DNA of 64,000 bases from Macrotis lagotis (GCF_037893015.1 NC_133666.1:617444974-617508973), one strand, 5' to 3'; numbered from the stretch's first letter, positions 11,191 to 22,985 are shown. The notes: generated by a model not told the origin, from the letters alone. Numbers and translations: made by a program.

Positions 11191-11510
11191 CTAGAGAAGA
11201 GGCAGGTGAGATGTCTTGGGGACACAGAAGGAGTCACTTCAGTCCTAGGATAGACGAGGAATCATTACACCAGGACCTGGCAACCCTCTAAGTCTCTTCC
11301 AGCTTCCAACTACCATCAGAGCTGAGGATCTGTTTTCTGATAGAGACCAGTGGGACAGGGTAATACTCTTTACCAATCACAAATTTATAGTTACCAAACT
11401 GAAAGAGATTAGAGATCATCAGTTGTTCTTAGGATATCCAACAAGCATTGTTAGAGCTGGAAATTACCTCAGAACACAGACCAGAGATGTTATTGGGCAC
11501 CTGGGAAAAA

Positions 11511-11558
11511 AGGAGAGGAGGAGGAGGAGGAGGAGGAGGAGGAGGAGGAGGAGGAGGA
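11511..11558. repeat. (GGA)n microsatellite
   Basis: About 15 GGA units in a purine-rich stretch. The poly-Arg and poly-Pro frames across it are artefacts. Confidence 0.95.
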
Positions 11559-11560
11559 AA

Positions 11561-12640
11561 ATGAAAAAGGGGAGGAAGGTGCCCCCAAATGGTCAGTCTG
11601 GCAACACTATTTTTCCTCAGGCCACCATCACTACTGCAAACCTCTCCCTTGAGGATTTTTGCAGCCTCATCCAGGACTCCAAATTCCCCAGTCCTAAAGA
11701 CCTCAGCTAATCTGAAGCTCACCCCAGACACACAGACTCAAGCAACCCCATCATCCCATTCTCTTTGGCAGGGCCTCAGTCTTCCTCACCTACTGCCAAC
11801 CCTGCTGCAGTCCCTAAATCTGGGTCCTTCTCATTTGTGACATCCCCAGATTTGGTATTCCTTCCCCTGCTAAAACTCCTTCAGACATGCCCATGTCAGC
11901 CACCTCCTCTATTCCAGGGTCTTACCCTGCCACTCACTGGACCCATTCCCCCCACCCACAATCTCCTCATTTCAAGCAAACTCATTTTCCATCTCCACAA
12001 GAACCTGTGATCTCACCCCTGATTCCTCACTTGTGCCAGAGTCGGTGCTTGGGCTCAGCTAAGGTGTGCCAGAAAACTGCCAACCTGAGAACAAACAGCA
12101 GAGGCAGTCAGAGGTGGTCCAGCTCCAGGACCAAGTAGGAGGTGGGGGGGGCCTTTGAACTCTTAGATACAGGGATACCAATAGGAGGCTCACCCAGAGG
12201 TAGGTGTGGGAGGGAAAGGGGGAGGTGGCAAGAAGGATGGGCCTGGGAAGTGGGGGGAGGAGTGAAGAGTGAGGGAGAATCTCCACGAGTTCGAAAGAAA
12301 AAAAGAAAGGGGGAAATGAAAAGAGAATCCAAAATGTATGTTGTAGAATGGGAGTGGAGGGTATCAATAGAGTGATTCTGGTGCCCATTCTCAGCTCAGG
12401 ACAGGAAGAGATTCTGGCTGAGAACAACTCACGGAGAAGCTCATCCCCATCAGCAGCACACCCCTGGACCCAAGGTGGCAGTGGAGACTGGAGGCGTGCG
12501 GAGCATGTTCTCAGCAGCTAAAGTCCTGAGACAAATGACCCAGAGCAAACTGTGAACTGTCCCCTGCCCAGGTGATGGCACAAGGGAAGACAATAGTCTT
12601 CCCAGAGGGACTTCGATTGATAGTGTTCTAGGATTCATAT
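11561..12640 (+). other. Unexplained C/T-rich then G/A-rich tract, possible decayed coding relic
   Basis: The plus strand has overlapping open frames rich in Ser, Thr and Pro (11589-11840, 11765-12010, 11887-12138). A short frame near 12450-12559 reads ...VAVETGGVRSMFSAAKVLRQ and then reaches a stop. Moving between frames gives a continuous S/T/P-rich translation, as a frameshifted processed pseudogene might, but I do not recognise any family. From about 12120 the composition switches to purine-rich. Simple-sequence decay is an equally good explanation. Confidence 0.25.
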
Positions 12641-12654
12641 ATTGTTCTCTTCAA

Positions 12655-12890
12655 AATAACTTTCTGAGTTGATGTAGTGGATAAAGTGCAGAACCTGAAG
12701 TCAAGAAAATTCATCTCCATGAGTTCAAATCTGGTTTCATACACTTCCTAGCTGCATGACCCTGGACAAGACACTTCACCCTGCTTGCCTCTTGTTCCTC
12801 ATTCGTCAAATGAAGTGGAAAAGGAAATAGGGAACCATTCCACTATCTTTGCTAAGAAAACCTCTAAGAGTTGGACATGACTGAACGATA
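12655..12890 (+). mobile_element. MAR-type SINE
   Basis: Head (gatgtagtggataaagtgc), middle (ctagctgcatgaccctgg) and body (gaaaaggaaatagggaacc ... gttggacatgactgaacga) are all present. Confidence 0.85.
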
Positions 12891-13271
12891 ATAAGAAGCA
12901 CAAATATCCTATCACCTCAGACACCTTGGAGTTAGGGATATTTCTCCTGTCTTCCTCCTTGGATTTCAATTTTAACAATAAAGAAAATAAGGAAATAAAG
13001 AAATTCCTAAACTTAAGTGTCTTGTCCTGGATCACATAGCTAGTCATTAGGGACTACTTTATGTTGTTGAGTTCAGTTTAATTGTATAGAAAAGTACTTT
13101 GGAAAGTACAAACCTCTATATAAATGGAAGTTATGTCTTCATTATCAACACAAATTCCTACATAAATAGATCTCAGCAGAATCTACTCATTCTAAGGATC
13201 CTCAGACAATGCACAAAAGCTATCCACCATGAGATCATAAGGAACTGGGAGGTTCCTTAGGGATCTAACTC

Positions 13272-13525
13272 CTTTCATTGTAATGTTTTTCAGTCATGTC
13301 TGACTGTTCTTGACTTCCAATGGGGTTTTCTTAAGATATTGGAGTGGTTTGCTATTTCCTTGTCCAGTTCATTTTACAGATGAGGAACTAAAGCAAACAG
13401 GGTTAAGTGATTTACCCAGGGTCACACAGCTAGTGTCTGAAGCCAGATTTGAACACTCAAAGCTGAGTCTCCCTGATTCTAAGCCCAGTGTTCCATCCAC
13501 TGTATCTATCTAGTTGCCCTTTCAT
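13272..13525 (-). mobile_element. MAR-type SINE, antisense
   Basis: Reverse order of the same element: 'cagtcatgtctgactgttc', 'ttgctatttccttgtccag', 'gggtcacacagctagtgtc', 'tccatccactgtatctatc'. Confidence 0.85.
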
Positions 13526-14120
13526 AGTAAATAACTTGCCCAAAAGTCACACAACAAGCTAATAAACAGTCCAGATTTAATCTCATATTTCCTAACTAGT
13601 ATCCTTGACTGCTTCCTCCTTTATTTAACTTTGCTATGGGTATAGTTCATTCCCTCATGTTAAAGATACAGTTAGGGATGGCAGGGATGTCTCTCACTCT
13701 CAGTCCTTCCCTTGATTCCCTACACTCCCCAACCTATGACTCTCAAAACAACATCTCCAATTTCTGTCCAAGCAGCCTTCTGGATACTTGGCATGCAGCT
13801 TTCAAGTTCTTTAGCCTTTCAATCCTCTAAGATTCCTTTCTATGCTTCCATATGAGGAAACCTCATGCTTACTTCCAATCTGGATCAGTCCATGATTTCT
13901 GGGACTACTACTACCTCCCATCCTACCCACCCCCAAATTTCCCATTCTGTTCCTGACATTGGTAAGTTGTAGAGTTTCTGCTATAAGGTGAGAGGTTAAA
14001 TGAGTTGGCAGAGATGAGAAAAACCTGTCTTACTGTCTTACCTATAGAGGTAACCTCTCTACAATATCATCTACAAGTGGTTCCTCAGACTTCTCTTAAA
14101 GACCTTTGGTTGAGGGATAT
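13526..14120. other. No gene recognised
   Basis: Unique-looking sequence, without a domain-bearing frame or a repeat I can name. Confidence 0.4.
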
Positions 14121-14132
14121 GTGTTGTGTGGT

Positions 14133-14181
<49 letters not shown>
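14121..14181. repeat. (TG)n microsatellite
   Basis: Near-pure GT run of about 25 units from 14138, preceded by interrupted GT. Confidence 0.97.
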
Positions 14182-14182
<1 letters not shown>

Positions 14183-14344
14183 TGGTGATGATAATGGGAG
14201 GGTAATTGGGAAGATCAATTCTTATCTCTACAGGCAAATGATGTCAAGTCCTTTCCCAGCTGTAATTCCGCTATGAACTATCCAAGTTGATTCAGTCACC
14301 TCAACTGGCAATATGAGTGGTTTGAAAGTATAAGCCAAGTCCCC

Positions 14345-14458
14345 CTTTCCTTATTGGTGGAGATCAATGTCTCATGCCTAAGTCTGGGATAGAGTTGAGT
14401 TGGAGAGAAAAAAAGAGAATCCTAGATCTCAGGTATTCATCTCCACCAATAGGGAAAG
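14345..14458. repeat. Fold-back (inverted repeat), 28-bp arms, 58-nt loop
   Basis: The left arm (14345-14372) pairs with the right arm (14431-14458) at 24 of 28 positions, including a perfect 13-bp core 'tattggtggagat'. It is not part of any SINE or LINE that I recognise. It could be the remnant of a small DNA transposon or a transcribed hairpin. Confidence 0.8.
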
Positions 14459-14459
14459 A

Positions 14460-15050
14460 GTCCCATCCCAAGGAACTTTGGGACTAGGTTTCAGAAGGTG
14501 TTAACCAAAAACAATATCACAAGTCCATAAGACATGCACTGCAACTGAATTTATTACAAGAAAGATACTTACATGTGAGAACTCCTATATCAAGGAGCCT
14601 AGGAATGTAGGGGAAAGCCTGAGATTTAAATTACAAAGAAATGGGGAGGTCACCAGAGAGATGATCCCCTCCTGAAAGGGAGAAGAAATTATGATTAAGT
14701 AAAAGAACAAAAGCAATATTCTTTTCCCTTGGGAACTGCTAGATCATGAAGATGGGATGGTCTGTTTATCTACAGGGGTCTCAAGTACAGAAAAGTTTCT
14801 CAGTCTGGTGCAGATTGACTGGAACCTGTCTTGACTTTCAAGGGCCTCTTACATACTTCAAATCCAGTATTTCTGGAAAATGTCAAGATTTAGGAAAACA
14901 AGTTCAGGGGACTCTTTAACAAAGGAAAACCATCAGCCCATCATCAAGGGTGAAAAAGGCCTAGAGACCAGGAAGTAGCCTCCTGAGACAAAAAGTTGGG
15001 CCCTGGACACAATTCAGGCCACTGAGTCTTAGAAGCATAGAATAGAAGAA
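14460..15050. other. No gene recognised
   Basis: No domain-bearing frames. The general look (long purine-rich unique stretch) would fit a decayed LTR, but I see no paired LTR, primer-binding site or pol motif. Confidence 0.35.
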
Positions 15051-15054
15051 ACTA

Positions 15055-15270
15055 AGACAGGATCCTTCTTTTGGAGAATAACTTAAAAATTGTGATATAT
15101 ATATTAATGCAATGAGATATTATCGTTGCATTAGAATTGATAAAGTAGACTTTTACAAAGAAACTGAGAAGATGTTGGGTGAAGTTAATGGAACTAGGGA
15201 AACAATTTATACAAAGAGCAATATTATAAATGGTTTTGGAGCATTGTCTTTGTAGAATGTTGACCATTAT
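15055..15270 (+). mobile_element. L1 3' region fragment
   Basis: Contains 'ggagaataacttaaaaattg', then 'gaaactgagaagatgttg' and 'acaatttatacaaagagc', the L1 3' segment with its usual 'tatacaa' motif. Both ends are truncated. Confidence 0.55.
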
Positions 15271-16078
15271 ATGGGGCTACTGACAAATTACTCAATCTTT
15301 CTATAATTTGATAGGGCATGGTTTTCTGTCAGTCTGCTAATCTTTTGCTTCTTGCATGCTCATATTTCTTATCAGAGCTGTGTTACCAGCATGAAAATAT
15401 TCACAATGGACTAAGACCCTACTTAGCCATTTTTGTTATTTTTATTGGTTTTTCTGGACTGAGACCCAATTAAGCAAGGATTCTCCTTCAGATTTTTTAA
15501 CTGGATATATATTGGTTTCAGAGTCATCCATTTACTTCACATTCTTCAACTCCAAAGCACAAGGTCAATGGGCAAACATGCTCAAGTATAGGCAAAATTC
15601 ATTGCCTCATTCCTGGTGGCATTAGTTGCTTGCCCTAAAAATGTCACAATGCTAACTCCACAACTATTCACACTTCAAGGTCACTAGCATAGCACACTGT
15701 GGTTAAATATTCAGGTTGTGGGCTTCATAAGGGTGATATTTCAGTCAATGCACTGACTAGCTTTTATTATTTATTCTGTGCTAGGTTCTATTCTAAGTAC
15801 TGGCAACCAAAAGGCAAAATATCCCCTGTGGTCAGTCACGCTTAAAATGTGACCTGTGTTTTTAGTGTCTCCTTCTAAAGACAAAAAAAATAATATAACT
15901 CCAACAATTTAGTGATGTCTACACTTCCCAAGGGTACAGCATGAATTTGGGTTGTATTTTCCTTGGGACATATTCAATACAAACTGCTCACTTATTACAC
16001 ATGTTGGACATCATTTGGATCCAGGAAAATCTATTTTTTCACTAATTCAAGAGTTCTTTCCTGACTCAATATCCAATC
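15271..16078. other. No gene recognised
   Basis: AT-rich sequence with no supported feature. Confidence 0.4.
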
Positions 16079-16091
16079 AAAAGTAACCAAG

Positions 16092-16255
16092 ATGGGGTAG
16101 CAAGGTGTAGCAATGGATAGAGCACCAGCCTTGGAGTCAGGAGGACCTGAGTTCAAATGTGACCTCAGACACTTAATAATTACCTAGCTGTGTGGCCTTG
16201 GGCAAGTCACTCAACCCCATTGCCTTACAAAAAAAACCTAAAAAATAAATAAATA
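16092..16255 (+). mobile_element. WSINE1-like SINE with target-site duplication
   Basis: Complete element ending in an AAAT-rich tail. A 13-bp direct repeat, aaaagtaaccaag, lies at 16079-16091 and 16256-16268. Confidence 0.92.
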
Positions 16256-16309
16256 AAAAGTAACCAAGAGTCATCTACCACAGGTAAAAGTTATTATTAT
16301 TACTAAAAT

Positions 16310-16432
16310 TTCATGAGACAGGTAATAAAGTAACTTGCCCAAGGTCAATCAGCTAGTCAGTGTATAAGGCCATATTTGAACTCAGGTCTTCTTGATTCCA
16401 TGACGAGTGTTCTATCTGCCATGTTACCATGT
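16310..16432 (-). mobile_element. MIR-type SINE fragment
   Basis: Antisense 'gtaacttgcccaaggtcaat', 'atatttgaactcaggtctt' and 'gtgttctatctgccatgtt'. Confidence 0.65.
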
Positions 16433-16534
16433 GTGGTATCAGAATATGAACACTATCAGAAATCTTAAAAGTCCTATAATATAACTTATTTGGGGACAGG
16501 ATAGGAATGAGAGTAAGCACAATAGATAGCTATA

Positions 16535-16715
16535 AGATCAATTTGGTGTCATGAAAAGAATGATGAATTTACCATCAAAGGATCTATGACTAAATCCTAA
16601 TTCTGTCAGTTACTGTGTGACTTGGGTAAATCATTCAATCTCTCTATGTCTTAGTTCTTCAATGCTAAAATAATGGAGTTGGATTTGTTGATGTCTAAAT
16701 TATGTTCCAAATTTA
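16535..16715 (+). mobile_element. MIR-type SINE
   Basis: 'cagttactgtgtgacttggg', 'caatctctctatgtcttag' and 'taatggagttggatttg', in MIR order. Confidence 0.7.
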
Positions 16716-16964
16716 AACGAACACTCTTTTAATCTTATGAAGAAACATCCCTTACTCAAAGCTATCACACAATGGAGAAGGCGGTCTTGTGAGTAACGGG
16801 TCCCTTTGGCTAGATTTCTTCATTTGATTGGATGACCTCACCCACTAACCTCAAACTTCAGTTGGGGAAATTGAAGAAGTGAGCCCTACACTAGATAGAA
16901 GTTTGTACTACATGATCAAAGCTCATGCACATTACTCCTAGTAAAATGTTTCCGGAGATAAAAT

Positions 16965-17140
16965 GGCTCCTTGTAAAGACAGCTGACTTTGATATTTAGG
17001 TTTGGACACAATCAAGGATTAGAACCTGGTCAAGTTATTGAACCTCTCTAGGCTTCCTCATCTGTAAAATGAGTGGATTGAACTAGATGATCTCTAAGGT
17101 CCTTCCTTAATCTATAATCATATTACCTCCGAAGTCTCTT
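16965..17140 (+). mobile_element. MIR-type SINE, 3' two-thirds
   Basis: 'cctctctaggcttcctcatc', 'tgtaaaatgagtggattgaa' and 'gatctctaaggtccttcc' are typical MIR tail. Confidence 0.75.
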
Positions 17141-17444
17141 GTACCTCAAAAACTTCATGATTTTTTGATTCTGTGTTTCCTTGGTTTTGTTCCATTCCAT
17201 TCAATTTGACATACATCTATTAAGCACTTACTCAATGCAAGGTCATGCATTATTTATGATTCTATTGTCCTTGTAACTTTATAGATGAAGAAACTAAGGC
17301 AAACATGGTTAGATGCTATGCCCAGGATCACACAGCTAGTAAGTATTCTGTTGTCTATATATCATAGCACATGTGGCAGGAATTTGCAAGTATGGCTGCC
17401 ACAGGGTCTAGGACATGCATAGAGTTAATGTGACATTGTCCTCA

Positions 17445-17596
17445 CATATTTGGGGGGGGGGTGGGTTGCAAGGCAATAGGGTTATTGTCCAAGGCCACAA
17501 AACTAGGTAATTATTAAGTGTCTGAGGCTGGATTTGAACTCTAGTCCTTCTGTCTCCAGGACCAGTGCTCTATCCACTGTGACATCTAGCTGTCCT
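17445..17596 (-). mobile_element. WSINE1-like SINE, antisense
   Basis: Antisense order 'ggttgcaaggcaatagggtt', 'taggtaattattaagtgtc' and 'ctctatccactgtgacatc'. A run of ten G (17452-17461) sits where the poly(T) tail ends. Confidence 0.85.
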
Positions 17597-17721
17597 CTCA
17601 CATACATTTTTAACACTGAAAATACATGGTGATTAGTCAGATTGAAGGTACTCCAGTGAAGGATTTCACAGAGTAACTCACGGGAGGGATGCAATTTCTG
17701 AACCTCACTGAGGGTGGTTAG

Positions 17722-17995
17722 AAGCTTTTAGGAGGCAGCTTAGTGATGAGAAGATAGAGTTAGACCTAGAATCAAGAAGATCTGAGTTCAAATATGACCT
17801 CAGATGTTTATAAGCCGTATGACTCTGTCACACATTCCTTTGATCTTTATCTGAATTAGTTTCTTTATCAGAAAAATAGGGGTGATAATAATGGAAACTA
17901 GCTCTCAGGCTTATTGTGAATGTAAAATGAGATGATAGAGGTAGAGTGTTTTGTAAATCTTAAAATACTCTATAAATTCTGGTTATTATTGTCCT
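17722..17995 (+). mobile_element. MIR/MAR-related SINE
   Basis: tRNA-like head (aggaggcagcttagtgatg) followed by a MIR-type 3' half (ttgtgaatgtaaaatgagat ... ctctataaattctggttatt). Confidence 0.7.
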
Positions 17996-17999
17996 GGTT

Positions 18000-18867
18000 C
18001 TGTCTTAGAGAGTCTACAGCCTATGGTTCAAGAACAGGAAAATAAGTTTTAGGGAGAAGCATCTTGTTTAGAGGAAGGTCTCTGGACCATTTTTGATTCA
18101 TTTTAGAGAGGCCAAGTTCTCTACCAATGCCCCACCTAGCTATCTCTATTCTCCTGATAGGTTGTAACCTAAAGTATTAAGAGGGACAAGTGAATAGGTA
18201 TTTCATAATTAAGGCCCAGAATTAAGCCAGAGAAGAAGGCTGGATTGGGTTGCCATATGGGAAATTACAAAGGGTTTTTTTTTTCCTTGATTACTTTGGG
18301 ATTGAGTCTCCCTATCTTGTCCAGGCCAGAAATTCAGTGACAAGTCTACCCCACTGTTGATTAGCTCAGAAGGTACAGAATGGGAGGAAATGGATTGTTA
18401 TATATAATTAGAATCTGGACAAGTAAAATAGGTGATATAGGAGAAAGTGTGCAAGAAGCATATGATTATAAAAGAAAATGAGCTGGTCATTGAGCAAGAA
18501 TGAGGGAGAATCTGGGGGACAGCCTACATGTACCATTGATTGATATCCTTGGGCTATCAGGAGAAAAATTAGAACTGCCTGTGGTGAACTTATGATCAAG
18601 TGTTACACAGGATGGACAGGCTTGGAATGTGATTTACATTAATAGAGGAAATACCCACATTATTAAGATTAAAGATTCTTATGAATGGGGTGCGGAGAGA
18701 CTGGGAAGATTTGGAAGGTATACAGTTTCATACAATTATGTATTTCTTAATTTATGATCTCCCATACAGGAGTATTGTTCTTGCATTTACACGCTTGGTT
18801 GGTTCTTGTCCTTCAATATTGAAGAAGACCAAAATGGCATCACTGAATTTACATTGAATATGTAGAG
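18000..18867. other. No gene recognised
   Basis: No supported gene. A short antisense SINE piece (ttgaagaagaccaaaatgg) occurs near 18800-18850. Confidence 0.4.
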
Positions 18868-19110
18868 ACAGCTAAATGGAATAGCAAATAGAGTGCCTAA
18901 CCTAGAGAAAGGAAGACTTACCTTTCTGAGTTCAAATCTGGTCTTAGACATTTACTTGCTGTGTGATCCTAGGTAAATCATTTAATCCAGTTTGCCTCAG
19001 ATCCTCATCTATAAAATGAGGTGGAGAAGGAAATGGTAAACCACTCCAGTGTCTCTACCAAGAAAACCTCAAATGGGATCATGAAAAGTCAGATGTGACT
19101 AAACAACAAT
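18868..19110 (+). mobile_element. MAR-type SINE
   Basis: Full order: head, 'tgctgtgtgatcctaggtaa', 'gaaggaaatggtaaaccact' and 'gtcagatgtgactaaacaac'. Confidence 0.88.
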
Positions 19111-19217
19111 GAACCAGGTACTGAACTAAGCACTGGGAATGCAAAGAGAAAGAATCAAGACAGTCTTTGGCATCCAGGTGACAAAAGAGAAAAAAGAGCT
19201 AGAAAACGGAGTTAGGG

Positions 19218-19395
19218 ATACATGTATGACATTATTGTTGGTGGTCCATTCTTGAGGAGGACTACTGACATCATGAAGGTGACAACTTGCCATGAATTGG
19301 ATTTAAGTGAGGCAGAGCTGTGCAAAGTCATCAATCTCATCTCTTCAGAGCCATCAAAGTCCAAAAGCAAGTCATGTATGACATGAAATAGCTAA
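19218..19395 (-). mobile_element. Long-bodied SINE, antisense 3' body only
   Basis: Antisense of the body seen at 27.2, 30.9 and 41.1 kb: 'cattcttgaggaggactact', 'gccatgaattggatttaag' and 'caatctcatctcttcagagc'. Confidence 0.65.
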
Positions 19396-19504
19396 GTGAT
19401 GTGAAGACTTCATTCCCGGCTTATAGTTGGCCTTGAAAATCAAGACACAAAGAATATATATGAGACCTCAATGTGATCTTGCAAGTATTTATTATCTGGC
19501 AACT

Positions 19505-19700
19505 AAAGGAGAGTGTGTTAGAGAGGGAATCAGGAAGACCTGAGATCAAATCCTGCTTCAGATACTATCTCTGTGACCCAGAGCAAGTCACTAAATTGCT
19601 TTAAGCCTCAGTTTTCTCACCTATAAAATGGAGCTAATAACAGCACTTTCCTCTCAGCTTGGTTGTGAAGATCAAATAATAAGTAAGCATTGGTATCCAA
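19505..19700 (+). mobile_element. MIR-type SINE
   Basis: 'agatcaaatcctgcttcag', 'cctcagttttctcacctat' and 'tcagcttggttgtgaagatc'. Confidence 0.7.
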
Positions 19701-20169
19701 CTAATCTCTATCAATGTATATACTTTTACACATTTATTTAATACAAATAATTCCAATCTTTTTAATTCAACAAACATTTATCAAGTATCTACTATTTTGC
19801 CAGATACTGTGCTAGGCTTTGGGAATACAAGGATTCCTATCCATACAGCTGTTGGTTTTTCTTCTTTAAATATTTCACTCAGTTTCTATGTATATGTATA
19901 TATACATACATACATACATATGTTCTCAGTATTTACTAATGTTGATTCTCTATAGGCTAGTAAGAGTAATCTTTGCTTTCATCTGAACATAATCAGCATA
20001 AATCTCCTACTTCCTAAATATTAGTTGTCATTTTTGGATGGTAACAATAGAATCAGAAACAGATAATAGACACTGAAACAGACTCAAGGAGCCCTCAAGA
20101 TGTTAACATTCTACTAGGGGTAGGGGAGGTATTACAGAACATACAAAACAGTAAAACATCATTTGAAGG

Positions 20170-20460
20170 AGGAGAGGCTTCCAATTTCAGGGAAAATTAG
20201 AAAAGACCTTATGAAGAAGGTGGCATCTGAACTAGATTTTGAAGAAATCTAGAAGTGCTCAAGTAGAGAGGTGAGAAGGGGTTATATTCCAGATGGAGAA
20301 AGCCACCTAGGCCAAGGCAGATCATGTATATAGGTCATGAATAGAGAACAGCCAAAAGAACAACTTGACTGAAATAGAAAATTCATGAAGGAAAATATTA
20401 AGATTTAAAATAGGAGAAGTAAGAGACAGTCAAGGTTATGCTAGAGCCAGCTCTAATTAA
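20170..20460 (+). mobile_element. Ancient interspersed repeat, 5' piece
   Basis: 'gaagaaggtggcatctgaac', 'agatggagaaagccacctag' and 'caaggcagatcatgtata' resemble an old mammal-wide repeat that I cannot name. A matching 3' piece lies at 21470-21640, beyond an L1 insertion. Confidence 0.5.
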
Positions 20461-20499
20461 CTTTTGAGAACTGATTTTTAAGTTTTCAGTGTGAGCATT

Positions 20500-21275
20500 T
20501 ACACTTCAGAAACTGGCAAATGCAAAAAGCAACAAAACTGATCATACCTTTTGACCCAGCAATTTCAATACTAGGTCTATATCCAGAAGAAATCATAAAA
20601 AATGGGAAAAGTCCCACATGTTCCAAATTATTCATAGAAGCTCTTCTTGTAGTGGTAAAGAATTGGAAATTGAGGGGATTCCCATTAATAGGGAAATGCT
20701 AAACAAGCTTTGGTACATGAATACTATGAAATATTATTGTTCTATAAGAAACCATAATTTGTCAGACTCTAGAAAAGCATGAAATAACTTACAGGATCTG
20801 ATGTTGAGTGAAGGGAGCAGAACCAAGAGAATGATGTATACATTAACAACAACATTGTGAGTTGATGAACCTGGATGGAAGCAGCTCCCCTCAGCAGTTC
20901 AGAGAGCTAGACTTATTAGGTCAGTTATGTACAATGCTATCCTCATCCAGAGGAAGAAAAACAAAAGAAAACAAAACAAAGAAAAAAATCTGAATGAACA
21001 CTGCAATCATTTTTTTAATTTGTCTTATGCATTTCTTTCCTATCTCAGTTTGTTTTCAATTCCTTATACCGAAAAAGACTAATCTATAAACATGTTAAAC
21101 ACAAATGTGTATGCACAATATTCACCTGTCTGTTCACCACCAAGGGGAGGGGGACAGGAAGGGGAGTGAAAGGAAATTATATATTTTAAAATATGCATAT
21201 ACATGTGGATGAATGTTGGCAAACTTTCATAACATGTAATTGTAAAAATAAAAAGATCAATTAAAAATGAAATTC
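20500..21275 (+). mobile_element. L1 3' end (5'-truncated)
   Basis: It runs from 'ccttttgacccagcaatttc' through 'gtggtaaagaattggaaat', 'atactatgaaatattattgt' and the 3' UTR to 'acatgtaattgtaaaaat'. It matches the end of the large L1 at 42-45.5 kb and of the copy at 22.2 kb. It lies between the two pieces of an older repeat. Confidence 0.8.
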
Positions 21276-21469
21276 TGTCAAATGCTACAAATCAGGGCTT
21301 GATATATTGGTTTTTGACTGTCTAGAATGAAGAAAGCAATGAAGAAAATATTAATAATGCATATTAAGCATAAAAGTGTGTCATTTCAATTTTTTCTGGA
21401 AAACTGGTTGCTCAACATTTACTAGCATACCCTTGGAGGGAATGATATAATGTAGGACTTTAAAAATAT

Positions 21470-21640
21470 TGAGCTTGATTTTTTTTTTATTTTATCCTGG
21501 AGACAATAGGGAGTCACCGAAAACTAAGCAAGAAACATATATGGTCAGATACCTGTGAAGAGGGGAAATTGGAGCATGGAGAAGTCATCAATCAAAGAAA
21601 CAAATTAGAAAATTCAGACACATATTATATGTGAACAAAG
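21470..21640 (+). mobile_element. Ancient interspersed repeat, 3' piece
   Basis: 'tattttatcctggagacaat', 'agggagtcaccgaaaact' and 'catatatggtcagatacctg' continue the family at 20170-20460. Related text occurs at about 57.75 and 62.0 kb. Confidence 0.5.
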
Positions 21641-22160
21641 AAAGAGGCTGTTGCATTGGAGAGAAGGGAGAAGATTTAAGAAACATTACAGAAGTAGAAT
21701 CAACAACATATGACAACTGATTATACATGGGAAAGTCAAGTTGCCACTCAATTAACTGGAGGGGTGTAGTATGTACACTGGTCACTAGGTGGAGGCACAA
21801 CCACATGCATGTAAGCCTTCCTCCCACTTACCAGTTCTCCATCCTGAGACATTACCAAAGTGGACCAGAGTTCTACCTAGATCTAGGGGTGTGACCTGAT
21901 CTAAGCTAAAAATGACACAAATGAGAAACATCCCTCATTTTTTTTCTCTGAGTCCCCACTTCTCCACATTTGGAAACTTCCTTTTTAATTCACAGTTCCT
22001 AATTTACTGGATTTTTTTTCTGCTTAGCAATCATATGATTTACCGGAACAATATGATTACACAAATATCAGTATAGCAACCCAAAACATATGACAAAGAA
22101 TTCATTGAATAGTGCACTTCAAGGAAATTGCTGTATAGAATTGACTCTCCTTTGTCGTAT
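21641..22160. other. No gene recognised
   Basis: No supported feature. Confidence 0.4.
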
Positions 22161-22164
22161 ACCT

Positions 22165-22359
22165 CCTCCCACCCAATAGAAAGACAAAATGTAAAACTCA
22201 ATAAGAACACTGAGTCACTGAGTCTATACCCTGAAGAGATTAAGAAAAAAAGTAAAAACATCACTTGTACAAAAATATTCATAGCAGTTCTATTTATGGT
22301 GGCCAAGAATTGGAAATCAAGAGGATGTCCATCAATTGAGGAGTGGCTAAACAAATTGT

Positions 22360-22439
<80 letters not shown>

Positions 22440-22985
22440 ATGGAACACCATAGTTCTATTAGAAATCAGGAGGGATGGGAATTCAGAGAAGCCTGGAAAG
22501 ACTTGCATGAACTGATGCTGAATGATATAAGCAGAACCAGAACAACATTGTACACCCTAACGGCAACATGGGGTGATGATCAATCTTGATGGACATGCTC
22601 ACTCCATCAGTGCAATGATCAGGAACAATTTTAGGGCATCTGTGATGGAGAATACTATTTGTATCCAGAGAAAGAATTGTGGAGTATAAACAAAGACCAA
22701 AGATTATTACCTTCAATTTAAAAAAAAAAGCTGTCTTAGGTACTACATAATTTTGCTATCTCTAATATTTTATTTCTTCCTCAAGGATATGTTTTTTCTC
22801 TCAATACATTTAATTTTGATCAATGCATAGCATGGGAACAGTGAAAAGATTGTCAGATTGCCTTCTGGGGGGGAGGAAGGGAAGGGACAGTGGGGAGAAA
22901 TTGTAAAATTCAAAACCTTACAAAAAATGATAAATAGAAACTAGAACTGGAAAATAAAATATTTATATTTAAAAAGCTCAATAAG
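22165..22985 (+). mobile_element. L1 3' end carrying a dinucleotide expansion
   Basis: Matches the L1 3' end at 44.85-45.54 kb: 'gtggccaagaattggaaat', 'aaccagaacaacattgtaca', 'atggggtgatgatcaatctt', then a G-rich tract and 'attgtaaaattcaaaac'. An (AC)n(AT)n run at 22361-22437 sits inside it. Confidence 0.88.
22361..22437. repeat. (AC)n(AT)n compound microsatellite
   Basis: About 23 AC units followed by about 15 AT units within an L1 3' end. Confidence 0.97.

Noticed and set aside
14460..15050. Possible solo LTR of an endogenous retrovirus
   Set aside because: No matching LTR, TG...CA ends, primer-binding site or gag/pol motif could be found.
16092..16255. tRNA-like sequence in the heads of many elements
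   Set aside because: The A- and B-box-like motifs belong to tRNA-derived SINEs with A-rich tails and target-site duplications; no cloverleaf tRNA gene is present.
22040..22408. 122-aa minus-strand frame beginning with Cys-Val repeats
   Set aside because: The start lies in an (AC)n run and the rest is antisense L1 3' sequence.
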